Source: Malania oleifera (lineage: Eukaryota > Streptophyta > Magnoliopsida > Santalales > Ximeniaceae). From it: a DNA stretch of 64,000 bases. Under the pieces are notes generated by a model. That model had not been told where the DNA came from. It was given only the letters and a program-made list of their open reading frames with translations, and made no database searches. Below are positions 1-11,448 of the stretch, piece after piece (positions within the stretch are counted from its first letter, which is position 1; each line of letters opens with the position of its first letter). The position numbers and the translations under genes were made by a program. Location of the stretch: NCBI RefSeq assembly GCF_029873635.1, contig NC_080419.1, positions 78,476,931 through 78,540,930 on the forward strand, written 5' to 3'.

Positions 1-740
1 AAGGGAAGCTTGTCATGCCAATCTCTGTAAGTTTTTGTCATCTTCTCCAAAATTTTCTTAATCTTTTTGTTGGCTGCTTCCACCGCGCCATTCATCTGTG
101 GTCTATAAGGCGCTGAATTGTGATGCTTGACCTTGAACTGATTGCATAGCTTGGTCATTACTGCGTTGTTCAGGTTCTTGGCATTATCCGTGATTATTCT
201 CTCAGGGATTCCGTACCGACAGATCAACTCCCTTTTGATGAAACGACTTACTACATTCTGTGTGACACTGGAATACGAGGCGGCTTCTACCCACTTAGTG
301 AAATAATCAATTGCCACAAAAATGAAACGGTGTCCGTTACTAGCCTTTGGGCTTATCGGCCCGATCACATCCATGCCCCAAGCTGAAAACGGCCAAGGTG
401 CGGAGAGAACATGAAGTGGGGCCGGTGGGACTTAGATCCGATCACCATAAACTTGGCACTTATGGCACTTTCGGGCGTCGTCAATGCAATCCTTCTCCAT
501 GGTCATCCAATATAACCGCTCCTAAGTATTTTTCGTGCCAATGAGTGGCCTCCGGCATGGGTACCGTAGACCCCCTCGTGAACCTCACGCATGACTTGTC
601 AGGCCTCCTGTGCCTCTACACATCGTAGGAGGGTCATGTCATAATTTCTTTTGTACAAAACTTCACCATCTAAGAAGAAACCCATGGCCAACCTTCTGAT
701 AGTCCTCCTATCATTGCTGGCTGCCCCTTCAGGATACTCA
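1..740 (-). pseudogene. pol: Integrase of Ogre-1, N-terminal part, running off the window
   Basis: Translated from the minus strand, about 480-740 gives RRLAMGFFLDGEVLYKRN and a following RCVEAQEA region, the start of the HHCC zinc-binding domain. Sequence down to base 1 matches the catalytic-core part of the integrase at 43744-44607. The enzyme inserts the cDNA. The remainder lies outside the window, and this stretch is interrupted a few times. Confidence 0.8.
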
Positions 741-745
741 TTTTT

Positions 746-1423
746 CTAGATGTAGGCCTTGATATAAAAAAACCACGGTTTTTCGTCGGCCTCCTCTATC
801 ACCGTGCAGTGGGTAGGTTCGAGTTGTACTCTAATCTGAATAGTTTCGATCTTCACCCCTTCTTCTACCTTGAATAAAGCTGCCAGTGTGGCTAGTGCAT
901 CATACATTACATTGTTTTCTCTTGGAGTGCGAAAGAAACTGATACTGTCAAACCCTTCTATCATCTTTTGAATGTACTCTCGATACGGTACTAGCTTGGA
1001 ATCATGGGTTTCCCATTCTCCGGTTAGCTGGTGGATGACCAAGGCCGAGTCTCCTCTTACTATTAGTTGCTTGACATCCCGATCTAAAGCTGTCCGCAAA
1101 CCCAATATACATGCCTCATGTTCGGCTATGTTGTTAGTACAAGGGAAGATGAGCTTAGCTACCACTGGATAATGTTTCCCATCGGGTGATATGAGCACCG
1201 CACCTATCCCATGTCCCCAAACATTGACTGCCCCATCGAACAACATCCTCCATTCTTCGAGTTCTTCTTCTCCTTGAGTTAGGGAGTCTATATCTTGGTC
1301 TGGGAATTCGAACTCCATAGGTTGGTAATCCTCTACGGCTCTTTCAGCTAGGTATTCGGCAATGACACTACCTTTGATAGCTTTCCTGGTGACATAAGAA
1401 ATATCATATTCCGTCAACAACAT
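746..1423 (-). pseudogene. pol: Second (archaeal-type) RNase H of Ogre-1
   Basis: A 225-residue block in which residues of about 60-190 form a second RNase H: LFDGAVNVWGHGIGAVLISP, CTNNIAEHEACILGLRTALD, VRGDSALVIHQLTGEWETHD and RENNVMYDALATLA. An additional archaeal-type RNase H after the gypsy one is a recorded hallmark of Tat-lineage plant elements. The C-terminal part leads into integrase. Confidence 0.85.
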
Positions 1424-1438
1424 CTGCCATCGTGCTAC

Positions 1439-1894
1439 TCATCCAGTTACTGCAGGCTTTTCAAACACGTACTTGATTGTGTCCATTTTGGAGATCAGCT
1501 TGGTGGAGTAATACAAGGTGTATTGCCTCAGCCTACTGACCGTCCATACCAAAGCGCAACATGTTTTTTCCAGATCAGAGTACTTAGACTCATAATCTGT
1601 GAACTTCTTAGTAAGGTAATAAATGGCCCTTTCTTTCCTCCCGGTCTCATTATGCTGGCCCAATACGCAACCCATGGAGTTTTCTGAAATCGCCAAGTAC
1701 AAGATTAAAGGCCTTCCGGGTACTGGTGGCACTAGTACTAGGGGATTCAAAAGGCACTCCTTTATTTTTTCAAAGGCCACTTGACACTCTTTGTTCCACT
1801 TTTCTGGGTTGTTCTTTCTCAGCAGCTTGAAGATGGGTTCGCAGGTGGTGGTTAATTGAGATATGAACCGAGCAATGTAGTTGAGCCTACCCAA
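1439..1894 (-). pseudogene. pol: RT connection and first RNase H of Ogre-1
   Basis: It begins with the RT thumb end (LNYIARFISQLTTTCEPIFK) and passes into the gypsy RNase H domain: LILYLAISENSMGCVLGQHN, KFTDYESKYSDLEKTCCALV and LRQYTLYYSTKLIS. RNase H degrades the RNA strand of the RNA/DNA hybrid. A second, different RNase H follows downstream. Confidence 0.85.
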
Positions 1895-1900
1895 GAAACT

Positions 1901-2371
1901 TCACACTTCCTTTTCAGACTTTGGGCTAGGCATCTCTCGAATGGCTTTGACCTTGTCAGGATATACCTCAATCCCTTTCTCACTCACTATAAACCCCAAT
2001 AGCTTCCCGGACGTAGCACCGAAGGTACATTTTTTGGGATTTAACTTTAATTGGCACTTTTGGAGCCTCTCGAACAATTTTTCCAAGTTTAACACATGGT
2101 CTTTCTCATTTCGAGACTTAACGATCATGTCGTTGACATAAACCTCAACCTCCTTGTGCATCAAGTCATGAAAAAGGGTTACCATAGCCCTCTGGTAAGT
2201 GGCTCCGGCATTTTTTTGTCCGAATGGCATGACTTTATAGCAGAAAGTCCCCCACAATGTGATGAAAGTCATTTTTTCCTTGTCCTCAGGTGCCATCCTA
2301 ATCTGGTTGTATCTGGAGAATCCATCCATGAATGAAAATAAAGCATGCCCTGCAATATTGTCCACCAACAC
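1901..2371 (-). pseudogene. pol: Reverse transcriptase core of Ogre-1
   Basis: This block has the RT palm and thumb: ALFSFMDGFSRYNQIRMAPE, TFCYKVMPFGQKNAGATYQR, the catalytic-loop region, and CTFGATSGKLLGFIVSEKGI. It copies element RNA into cDNA in the particle. It continues from the block at 2523-2964 and leads into RNase H. Similarity to the RT at 45531-46460 is obvious by eye, so both belong to one lineage. Confidence 0.9.
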
Positions 2372-2522
2372 ATCAATGTGCGGGAGAGGGAAGTTGTCCT
2401 TAGGGCTTGCTTTATTTAGATCCCGGTAGTCGACACAAACTCATACTTTACCATTCTTCTTGATTATTGGGACAAAGTTGGCCATCCATTCAGGGTACTG
2501 GGCTACCTCCAAGAATCCTGCC

Positions 2523-2964
2523 TCAAGATGTTTCTATACCTCCTCCTTTTATCTTAAGTAACATCTCCGGCCGCATTCTCCTCAGTTTCTGCTTTACTGG
2601 CTTTGAATCCGGGTGAAGTGGGATCTTGTGGGTTACTAAATCCATATCTAAACCTGGCATGTCTTGGTACGACCAGGCAAACACGTCTCGGTATTCCCTT
2701 AGTAATTCAATCATTTTGTCTTTTTCTTCACCCTTTAGTAGTGCTCTGATATTCACCTGCTTGGGTTCTTCCTCGGTTCCAAGATTAATCATGACGGTGG
2801 GATCGCTACTGGTCAAGGTTGGTTTTTCGTTGGACTTTAACATTCTTTCCATTTCAGGGGACAAGTTTATTTCTTGATCTTCAACTTCGGTTTCATGGAT
2901 TAGATTTTCAAAGTTAATGTCAATTACTTGGCGAGGGATTCTGGTGTTGTTATTTTCTTTATTC
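2523..2964 (-). pseudogene. pol: RT N-terminal region of Ogre-1
   Basis: After the candidate splice acceptor comes an acidic linker with INLSPEMERMLKSNEKP, then YRDVFAWSYQDMPGLDMDLV and HKIPLHPDSKPVKQKLRRM. The last two are the standard entry to the Ty3/gypsy reverse transcriptase. The open frame extends upstream to 3233, but that part is not conserved with the second element and is probably intronic. Confidence 0.78.
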
Positions 2965-3474
2965 CTACATGAAATTAACAAACAAATTTCGACAGTTGAT
3001 TTCCAAAATGCACATAAATGACAAGGAATGCATGATTCATTTTCATTAAAGAGCTTTCCCAATTTTTCAGTGGCCGGGGGAATACAAAAGAAAAGTAGAA
3101 CTAAACAAATCCTGAAAAAAAGATCATTACATGATGATATCTGGTAAATCAAAAGAACTCCAGTTCTGAAGCTGTACTCCTGGTTGGAGATGACGGATCC
3201 ACTCTGTAGAAGTGTTCGAGGGGACTTTAGCATCCAATACTGATATACTTAATTGCCACAATTCTGCCTCTAGGTTGGATTGACTGCTTTTTATGAAGGT
3301 TCGGCTGATTTACGGGACGTACAGTCCTTCCTTGGGGCTTGTTTCACCGGTGATTCTTTCCACCCTCCGCATCTTCTTCTCTTCAGCTTTCTTCCTTCGG
3401 TCTGCCACCGTAGGTATGTAGCCAAGGCCATATCTGTCTTTGAATTCCTTAAGCATTAACGGCTTTTGGATCCC
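2965..3474 (-). other. Candidate intron between protease and RT of Ogre-1
   Basis: Ogre elements are known to splice an intron between gag-pro and pol. Here the sequence between the G-patch-like segment and the RT region shows no conserved protein. At its downstream end a likely 3' splice site reads TTCATGTAG then GAATA on the minus strand, with the exon resuming at 2964. The same acceptor context recurs at 46741-46747 in the second element. I did not identify the donor, so the upper limit is only approximate. Confidence 0.45.
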
Positions 3475-3657
3475 CTATAGGTATTTTCCGAGCCCTTTTT
3501 CAGGATGGTACCCCTGTCTGATCATTTCGGACGCCATCATATGCACTGCGGCGGGGATCTGAGGGTGTGGGATTGGAGATCCTTCTGCTATACATGTGGC
3601 ATTTATGATCTCGAAGGCTCGGAACGAGTCCTCCAATGCCTCTTCCGTGACTTCCAC
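3475..3657 (-). pseudogene. G-patch-like segment after protease of Ogre-1
   Basis: A short block with MIRQGYHPEKGLGKYL, which resembles the glycine-rich G-patch motif often found between protease and RT in plant Tat-lineage elements. G-patches bind RNA or helicases. It is too short for a firm domain call. It precedes the likely intron region. Confidence 0.5.
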
Positions 3658-3728
3658 TTAAGGAGTGGAAGTGGACTTTGTTATCATAACATTGGTTTCA
3701 CCATATACACAAACTAATTTCCCATCCA

Positions 3729-4022
3729 CTACAAATTTGACCCGTTGGTGCAAAGAAGATGGAACTGCTCGGTGTTATGTATCCACGGCCTCCCCAATAA
3801 GCAACTATAAGACGGGGTTATGGCCATGACTTGGAATGTAATGTCGAAGGTGACCGGTCCAATTTGCACAGTAATTTCAATAGATCCCACCGATTCCCTG
3901 CGGGTGCCGTCGAAAGCCCGCACAGTAAAATTGTTTTGCCTTATGTAGGATGGGTCAACAGGCCGTTTTTGTAGGGTCATCATGGGCATGACATTCAAAG
4001 ATGACCCATTATCAATCAACAC
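3729..4022 (-). pseudogene. Aspartic protease of Ogre-1
   Basis: The block contains a retropepsin-type active-site region, LIDNGSSLNVMP, and a downstream LLGRPWIHN flap-end segment, both typical of Ty3/gypsy proteases. The enzyme would cleave the Gag-Pol precursor inside the particle. It follows the gag linker directly. The second Ogre-like element has the same domain at 47361-47819. Confidence 0.85.
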
Positions 4023-5219
4023 TCATGCAATCATGTGATCTCGACATTTAGCGGAAACGTGCAATGCCTGATTGTGCCCTTGTCCTTCCACGGGGATCTC
4101 CTCATCAGCAAATGTAATGTAGTTGGTACTCGTAAAACCACCAATCACGTGGTTAAAATTATCAATGCTGATGTCTTGTGGAATATAGGCCTGATTAAGA
4201 GCCTTTAATAGGGCTTCCCGATGGGCTTCTGAGCTCAACAACAGCGACAAAATAGAGATATGGGCTGGCATCTTCTTCAATTGGTCAATGATGTTGTATT
4301 CACTGTGTTTAATTATCTTCAAGAATTCTTCGGCTTCCTGAGATTGAACTGGCTTCTTCAAGTTCCTATTCTGTTCTTGGCTAGGTTGCACTTTCTCCAA
4401 GACCTCCAGCGTGTAAACCCTTCCACTTCTGGTTATCCCTCTTACTTCAGCAGCACTGCTAGTTTCTCCTTTGGTGTGTACTTCACAATTATACCTCCAT
4501 GGCACTGCCCGATCATTGCGATATGCGAAAGGGCGAGGGGCTGAGATCACTACCCGAACTGGGGCCTCTAGGACTCGTGGGGTTTTTTTCATGATGGGGA
4601 TAAATGGTCTGTTGGTGAATTGGGGATGGTCAGATTCCCCTATGACTAAAACTTCATTCGTTTTCTGAATGCGGCTAACTTCCACTCGTTTGCTGTCAAT
4701 CAAGCTACTTAGAAAAATCCGGAAAGTCTCACATTGTTGTACTGATTTTTTCATAGTATTTTGGCATGCGCATGGGGCGCCTTTAGGGCAAATAGCCTTC
4801 AGTCCTGCTAGGCCTGCCGTTGTCAGTTCACTATACACCCAGTCTAGCATCATTTGCTCCCATCTTCTTTCAAATTTTTCCCCATCTTGTTCTTCGATCA
4901 TTCCAACATTGTCCTTTCCATGGTCAGGCAAAGGATTTTCTTTAATACCAACCGGCTTCCCATCGAATGACAACCAACCCGCGTCCCTCAAATCTTGCAC
5001 CTTGTGTTTGAAGGCCCAACACTGGTCAATAGGGTGCCTTGGAGAATTGGCATGGTACGCGCATCGGACCTCAGGATTATACCAATGCGGGGGAGGATTG
5101 GTGAGAGGAATCCCGGGGATGGTGGATATCATCCTTTGTTCTAGAAGCTGGGGAAATAAGTTTGCGTATGACATCGGAATCGGTTCCACTCTCCGAAAAT
5201 TCTTGGGTGTATTCCTCAT
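4023..5219 (-). pseudogene. gag C-terminal region and linker of Ogre-1
   Basis: A 398-residue block directly downstream of the gag core. It carries a zinc-knuckle-like segment, CAYHANSPRHPIDQCWAFKH, that probably binds RNA, followed by a long proline-rich and charged linker leading to the protease. The corresponding part of the second element (47820-48910) matches it closely. In this family gag and protease are translated from one frame region. Confidence 0.78.
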
Positions 5220-5228
5220 GTGTGTCTG

Positions 5229-6389
5229 CTAGCTCGGGCGAGTTGTTATGTTTGGCTGGGCTGGCACAAGCGCGGGGGCTACAAACTGGGGTCTGGGGCC
5301 CATATGTAGTGTTTGGTTTACTACTGGTTCCATGTAGAAATTTCCCCTAGGTTGTTGACTTTGGCTTCTCTGCCTTAGGCTCCTGATAAACCCCTGTATC
5401 ATTTGGGTCTCTTCTTCCTTTTTACCTTTGACGCACTTCTTACTTGGGCTGTTATCGGTAGTTCCAGTCTTTATTCGTCCAGTTTTGATGTCGGCTTCCA
5501 CTCTGGCCCCTGCCGCCACAATGTCCATGAAGTTATGAGGGGTGGACCCTACCAGATGTGAATGGTAGGGATCTTTTAACGTCCCTACGAACATTGATAT
5601 TGCCTTACGGTCGCTGACTGGAGGGTCCACTTGAGTGGCTGCGTCTCTCCAACGGAGTGCATACTCCCTGAAAGTTTCTGTTGGCTTTTTTTCCATTTCA
5701 GAAAGAGACATCTTGTCTGGGGCCATTTCCAAGATATGACGATATTGCGCTTCGAAGGCATTGGCCAAGTCACCCCACGTACGGATCTGGGCCTTATTCT
5801 GCTGGACGTACCATCTAACCGCTGTCCCGGTAAGACTGCTTTGGAAGCAATGCATCATCAACTTCTCATTATCGATATAGGCGGCCATCGACTGACAATA
5901 CATCCGAAGGTGGGTCTGAGGGCATGTGGTCCCATCAAACTTCTCGAAGTCTGGCATCTTAAACTTTGGAGGAAGGACTACATTAGGCACTAGGCAGTAA
6001 TCTGAGGGTCTGGCGGTACTGGCGGTTCGAGTCCCCTCTATGGCCCTTAGCCGTTCTTCTAGCTCGTCACAACGGTATTCCGTCGCGATCTTGCTTGTCC
6101 CTACACCCGCAACTGCTGATGAGGGTATCCCCATTCCTGTCACTATCGGGATAAAAGGTGGCGTGCCATGCGTCGGTTTCTCTGAGGTAAATGGGGGCGG
6201 ACCAGAAGATTGCCCATGAATTGGCGTAAAATCGGGCGGGTGGATAGGGTCATTTTCTTCTTCATGATCCTGATCTTGGGCTATCTTCCCTTTGTTCAGC
6301 AGTAGGTCCAATATCTTCTTCAGTTGATTGTTCAGCTCTTCCTGCCCCTGCTCGATCCCCAGAACGTGGCTCTCTAACTGTTCTGCCAT
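5229..6389 (-). pseudogene. gag: gag of Ogre-1
   Basis: A 386-residue block starting MAEQLESHVLGIEQGQEEL, an N-terminal coiled-coil-like region. The retrotransposon gag domain follows (about residues 145-300), with VLPPKFKMPDFEKFDGTT, AVRWYVQQNKAQI and FREYALRWRDAATQV. Gag forms the virus-like particle. It lies between ORF1 and the gag-protease linker, the usual Tat/Ogre order. The block is uninterrupted over its length, though the element as a whole is a fossil. Confidence 0.88.
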
Positions 6390-6711
6390 GGCCTTAGCTT
6401 TTCTATGGGTGTTGTACGGGTGCGTACTTGCCTCAATCTTGTTGGATCTCAGTCACGTTTGACTTGTTTCCGCCTCCCTGTTCATGAAAACCCGCATCCT
6501 TCAGAACAAATGCATGCAATGGATGTTTATGAGTATGTATGAAAAAGGTGCAATCATGCCGTCCTATGTGCTTTAGCCAAGGTTCTAAAAAAAATCCTTA
6601 TCATTTCTTTCAAATTTTCATACAATTTTTAGTGAGAAACACAGAAAATTTCCAACTAGTCTACACAGGTGTCAGATCCTGATTTCCTGGTCCGCTCCTA
6701 ACGAGGCAGCT

Positions 6712-8463
6712 TTAATCTTCTGGGGTTGGTTCTGACTTTGTGAGAGCCACACTTTCCACCTTCTGTTTCAGTGCTTTGTACTGGGCTTCCCAATAGTTGG
6801 CCTTGTTTACACAAGGCTCCATCTTTTCAAGTACTTTGTTGAAATAGTATCTCTGTTTTTCATACTGCTTCTCTAGGTCTCGTATGTACTGAGATTTTTC
6901 CTCAATTTCTGCTTTTGACTCCCTCAATTGTTGGACCTTTTGATCAAGCATCTTTTGAAGTCTCTGCTTCGCTTTTCTCAAAACTGCCGATGCTTTCTTT
7001 GACAGTGAGCCCTGGATCTTCGGTCGCTTGCTTGGTTCAAGTTGAGGATCTACTGGACCCCGTTTTGGAAATTGTTCTCTAAAGGTCATTCTTTTAGACG
7101 GACACATAGTTTCTCTCGACCGTTTCTCGTCTATCAGAATTTTTCCCTTGCACAGGAACCGAGGGTCCACCCTGTCACGTTTCCATAGTTCATAACTCTC
7201 TTGGACTCCCGAGTTCTGACCGGTTGCTTCGACTATGTACACATGCCTCCATGATACAAAAAATTCCCGAATCTTCCTTTGGCTATCATCGTCCTCATAT
7301 GTGAACCGAGCGTCTGTCAGTCTATGGGTCATGGGTACAAACTGTATTGCGCCTACTTGCCTTCGGAACATAAGTGGTGCGTAGGATATTCCACCCCAGG
7401 GACCTAGCAGTGGGACCCAAGGAAGGTTTCCACATCTATATATCACTTTGGGCTGGTCGATCCACGGTGCCTGCCATACAATCCCCTTACTGACTAGATT
7501 TTGAGGTCTGTCTTTCCATTCAGTCCTGTTGGCGTGTTCCTCCCAACGAGCTACTTCGAACTCTGCTAAAGGTATTCTGATTGTTAAGAAAGAAGCGCGA
7601 AAGAATCCCTGGATGCATGGCAAATGGCTCATCATCCACACATAAAGCAATGGCACACAGCAAGTCAAACGAGCATGTCTTCTAATTCGGCATCTGTTAA
7701 GAGATCAGAACGTTTCAACAAGAATACCGTAGACTGGGTTCACCCCTTCCTTTACTTGTGCTACGAAGGCAATGGTGGCATGATCGATGATTCCCAGTTC
7801 CTTCGGGAAGATAAGTAGGCCGTAGATGGCTAACGCCAGCAGATGCAGTTGGACTTCTTCCTTTCCTTCCTTCTTCATCAACTTTTTCAGGCTTTCCCAA
7901 GTGACCTTTGAGTCTCCCAGATTCTGGACCTTAACCTAGGTGGCCCTGAACAAATCCTTGACGACAGAGGTTCGAGCAGGTGCGTACGTTCTGTAAGGCA
8001 TTGGCAGTTTGGCCAGATGCAATAGTGAAGTGTATTCTTCTATGGTGGGAGCAAGGTCTACCCCATCCAGAGTAAAGTAGCAATACGACGGATTCCAAAA
8101 TTCCACCAATGCTTCAATCATGTGGGAGTTTACGGAAACATGCAATAGAAAACCGATGTGCCCGTAGGTCTGAGAAAAAGTCAATCGTCTCTGAGGCGTC
8201 CACCCTTTCCAAATGTCTCTTAGCTCCTTTAAGGAATTGGATCGAGCGTTGATGTCAACCCTCTCTGGTATCTCAAGCACCGATTCCTTACTTGTGCTGT
8301 CGCCCTTCTTCTTTTGTTGATTTTCGGAGTACAATTGTACCACTAGTTCGGTTTCATGATGGACTACTGTGCTCCCCATGAGTCGGATTTTAAACATAAC
8401 CTTGGCCAAGCAGATGGGAATGCCTAGAATGAAATGCAGGATGCAACATGTTTTAAATCTCAA
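6712..8463 (-). pseudogene. Accessory ORF1 of Ogre-1, DUF7745/plant-mobile-domain-like, remnant
   Basis: This coding region precedes gag. The upstream block (7936-8463) has the segment DGVDLAPTIEEYTSLL, typical of plant proteins annotated DUF7745 or 'aminotransferase-like plant mobile domain'. The downstream block (6712-7668) has a tryptophan- and proline-rich stretch (GNLPWVPLLGPWGG) and then a long charged coiled coil near its C-terminus (KAKQRLQKMLDQKVQQLRES onwards). Ogre elements are known to carry an ORF1 of unknown role before gag. A matching region lies at 50436-52209, so this is an element gene and not a captured neighbour. It is interrupted a few times. Function is unknown; the family name is from memory. 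Confidence 0.75.
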
Positions 8464-9083
8464 GTTATAATCATATCAAATCACAGGGAGAAGGATGGAG
8501 CCTCTGTCCCAATCCCGGGGTAATTATGTACATAAGGTCCTCCGAGGCTCTACCCTAGGCAAGGGATTATGGAAAATCATGTGTGGTTAAGCTCTAACCC
8601 TTATTGAAAAAGGTCCCCAAATTGAAGCTTCATCCTCTCTCACAGAGGTCCGAAAAAAGCTCGCACTGAGCGGAGTGGTTCGCGGGTCCCCATAGGCCAT
8701 GCCACATGGGAACTGGCACTATTACACTCCTTTCTAATCCTAGTTAGGAAAGCCCGGGTGTAGAGCTGTGAGAGTGTGTGAGTTTAACCATTTCAACCTA
8801 CACCCCCTACCCCACATCCATCCATTATTCAGAACACATGCTTAACAAAATAGTAAAGGAAACAAAACATCATGCTTATCCAAGGTACTGCTAATCACAT
8901 GCTTAGCGAAAACAAACAGAACCAAACACATGCTTATTCACGAATCAAAGCAAGCAAGGCATTCACAATTACTCATGTATATGCAACCAAATTTGTACAA
9001 AAATGAAAGGGACTAATCAAAAAGGCTTATTTAGATTTGAGATCGGGATAATTCTTAATTAATCACTGGCTCAACTCTCAATG
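8464..9083 (-). other. Untranslated leader of Ogre-1
   Basis: This stretch of about 620 bp between the PBS and ORF1 has no convincing reading frame. It contains a block, GCTCGCACTGAGCGGAGTGG (8669-8688), that recurs almost unchanged at 52409-52428 in the second Ogre-like element. Such conservation in a leader suggests a functional element signal such as packaging or dimerisation, but that is inference. Confidence 0.6.
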
Positions 9084-9101
9084 TCCCCAGCCGTGTCGCC
9101 A
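9084..9101 (-). other. Primer-binding site of Ogre-1 (tRNA-Arg type)
   Basis: On the minus strand the site reads TGGCGACACGGCTGGGGA, three bases inside the LTR end. Its TGGCGAC start and GCTGGGGA end fit the 3' end of a plant arginine tRNA, the primer reported for Ogre elements. It fixes the LTR boundary and the element's direction. The tRNA identity is from memory. Confidence 0.75.
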
Positions 9102-9104
9102 AGC

Positions 9105-11404
9105 TGTCGCGACATCCCGGACCCGGCCCAGAGAACCAATCTCTGGTTTAAAAATGGGTTTGGCTTGCGAACTGGAAAAAATGAATGTGTATTTTGAAAA
9201 TGTGAATTTTTGTGGAAAACGATGTGTGGTGGAGTCGCCACTAACCATTTGAAGTGTGGTTAGAACACTTGATTGCTACCTCGTTAGGGGTAGAATCGGT
9301 CTGCGTCACCAGAGTCGGGCTCGGGAGTATGGTTACGCAAAGGGAAGGTATTAGCACCCCCTACACGCCCGTTCTTACGAACGGTACTAGATTAATAAAG
9401 AATTTTCTCGAAATAAATGTAATAAGCCTTTAAAGATTAATCCCTTTCAAAAGTCAAAAAAAATGAAAATACTATATAGGTATTCCCTCAGAACCGGGGC
9501 AATCCAATACCCCAAAGAGCCAATGCTCTTGGTCGCAATCATTGGGAAGGAAAATCGAAAATATGATACAAAATACGCTCCCGGGGATTTTGAAATCTAT
9601 AGCTTTTTTTTTAGTATCAAAAATACTATTTCGGGAGGTTTTTTGAAATTTGTTAGGGATTGGAATGATTTTTTTCTTGTGCCTAAAAAGATATTTTTGT
9701 GATTTTTCCTAAGTATGAAAATGATTTTTTTGATTTTTCCCGAACCCTCAAAATAACACAAATGAAATCAATTGAAATAAAAAATGTGAAAATATTTTTG
9801 GAATTTTTGAAAATTTCTTGATTTTTGTGAATTTTATGGATACAACAATAATATACAAGCAAAATGGGGAAAACCGGGGTGAACCAGTTCGGGGATGGTG
9901 AGCTGGTTAAACGTTGACCAATTTGGGGGAAAAACCAGTTTAAGGTCTTGGTCGAGACCGTTGATTTTTCAAGGTTTTCCAATGTTCTTCCAAATACAAC
10001 AGAATTTTAGACAACAATCATGAAAGTCAGTTTTAAAGATATGACTTTAGAATGTATTTTTGAAAATCTTGAATGTAGGGAAGCAGATCTAACATTTTCC
10101 AAACATGTTAGAAACTTTCTTGGATTTTCTTCAAAAATTTTTAAACGTAAATAAGTTTCAAAGCCTTAAAAATTTTTGAATTTTCTTTGACAATTTTTTT
10201 TGAATTTTTGTGTCTTTTGTGAAATTTCTTTCTATTTTTTATTTTTTTATGAGTTAAAAAGAAGCCATTTAGAATAAAATAAGAAATGAAGTAGAATCAA
10301 ATAAACCAGCAGAGGTCGGTTTGGGAAAGGGGGGCGGAGATGTAACATAGGAAAAGAAAGTTCATTGGTCTTACCTATCATCTTTTTCTCCTCCGGTCTT
10401 CTTCTCCTGTCTGTGAATCCGCAGGGGTTAGTCTACAGCGCCTTCCCGAGGGTTGTTCTTGAGCTCCGACTCGAGGCACTAGGGAGTACCTTCTTCAAAT
10501 GGAGTGACCCGGCACCGGTAGGAAAAGGGATCAATCGATCGCTCGATCTTCTTTCGTTTTCCTCTGCTCTGGTCTTCTTTTCCTGTTGATGAGTCTACTA
10601 GGGCCGCTCTACAACGTCTTCCCGAGAGTTGTTCTTGACCTTTGATTTGAGGCACTATGAGGTGCCTTCTTCAAATGGGGTGACTCAGCACTGATAGGAA
10701 ATGGGATCGGTTGATCTCTTGATCTTTACTTAAAAAAAAACTTGCTTCACAAACTCATGATAAAAAACTTCAATATTTGAAATCTTCTCCTTACCACCAC
10801 TAAGAACTCTCCTCCTTGTGCTTGGAATGAGAGGGCTATTTATAGGCTTAGCTTGGGGCAAGCATAGGAAAGAAGACATAGGGGAGTCATGATGGGGGGA
10901 ACCAAGTATGGGGGGAAGAATGATGAAGGGAAATTAGCATGGGAAGAATGATAAAAGGAAGAAACATGACATATGGTGAGTGATGATGGAGGGACAAAGT
11001 ATGGGATGAAGAATTATGAAGGGAATATAGTATGGGAAGAATGATAAATGGAGGAAACATGACATATGGTGAGTGATGATGGAGGGAACAAAGTATGAGA
11101 TGAAGAATTATGAAGGGAATATAGTATGGGAAGAATGATAAAGGGAAGAAAAATGACATATGGTGAGTGATGATGGAGGGAACAAAGTATGGGATGAAGA
11201 ATTATGAAGGGAATATAGTATGAAAAGAATGATAAAGGGAAGAAACATGACGTATAGTGAGTGATGATGGAGGGAACAAAGTATGAGATGAAGAATTATG
11301 AAGGGAATATAATATGGAAAGAATGATAAAGGGAAAAAAAAACATGACATATGGTGAATGATGATGGGGGGACAAAGTATGCTTGTATTTGACAAATTAA
11401 AATA

Positions 11405-11448
<44 letters not shown>

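Noticed and set aside
6712-8463. Host gene of the plant-mobile-domain family
   Set aside because: A matching region occupies the same place between PBS and gag in a second element (50436-52209), so it is an element gene.
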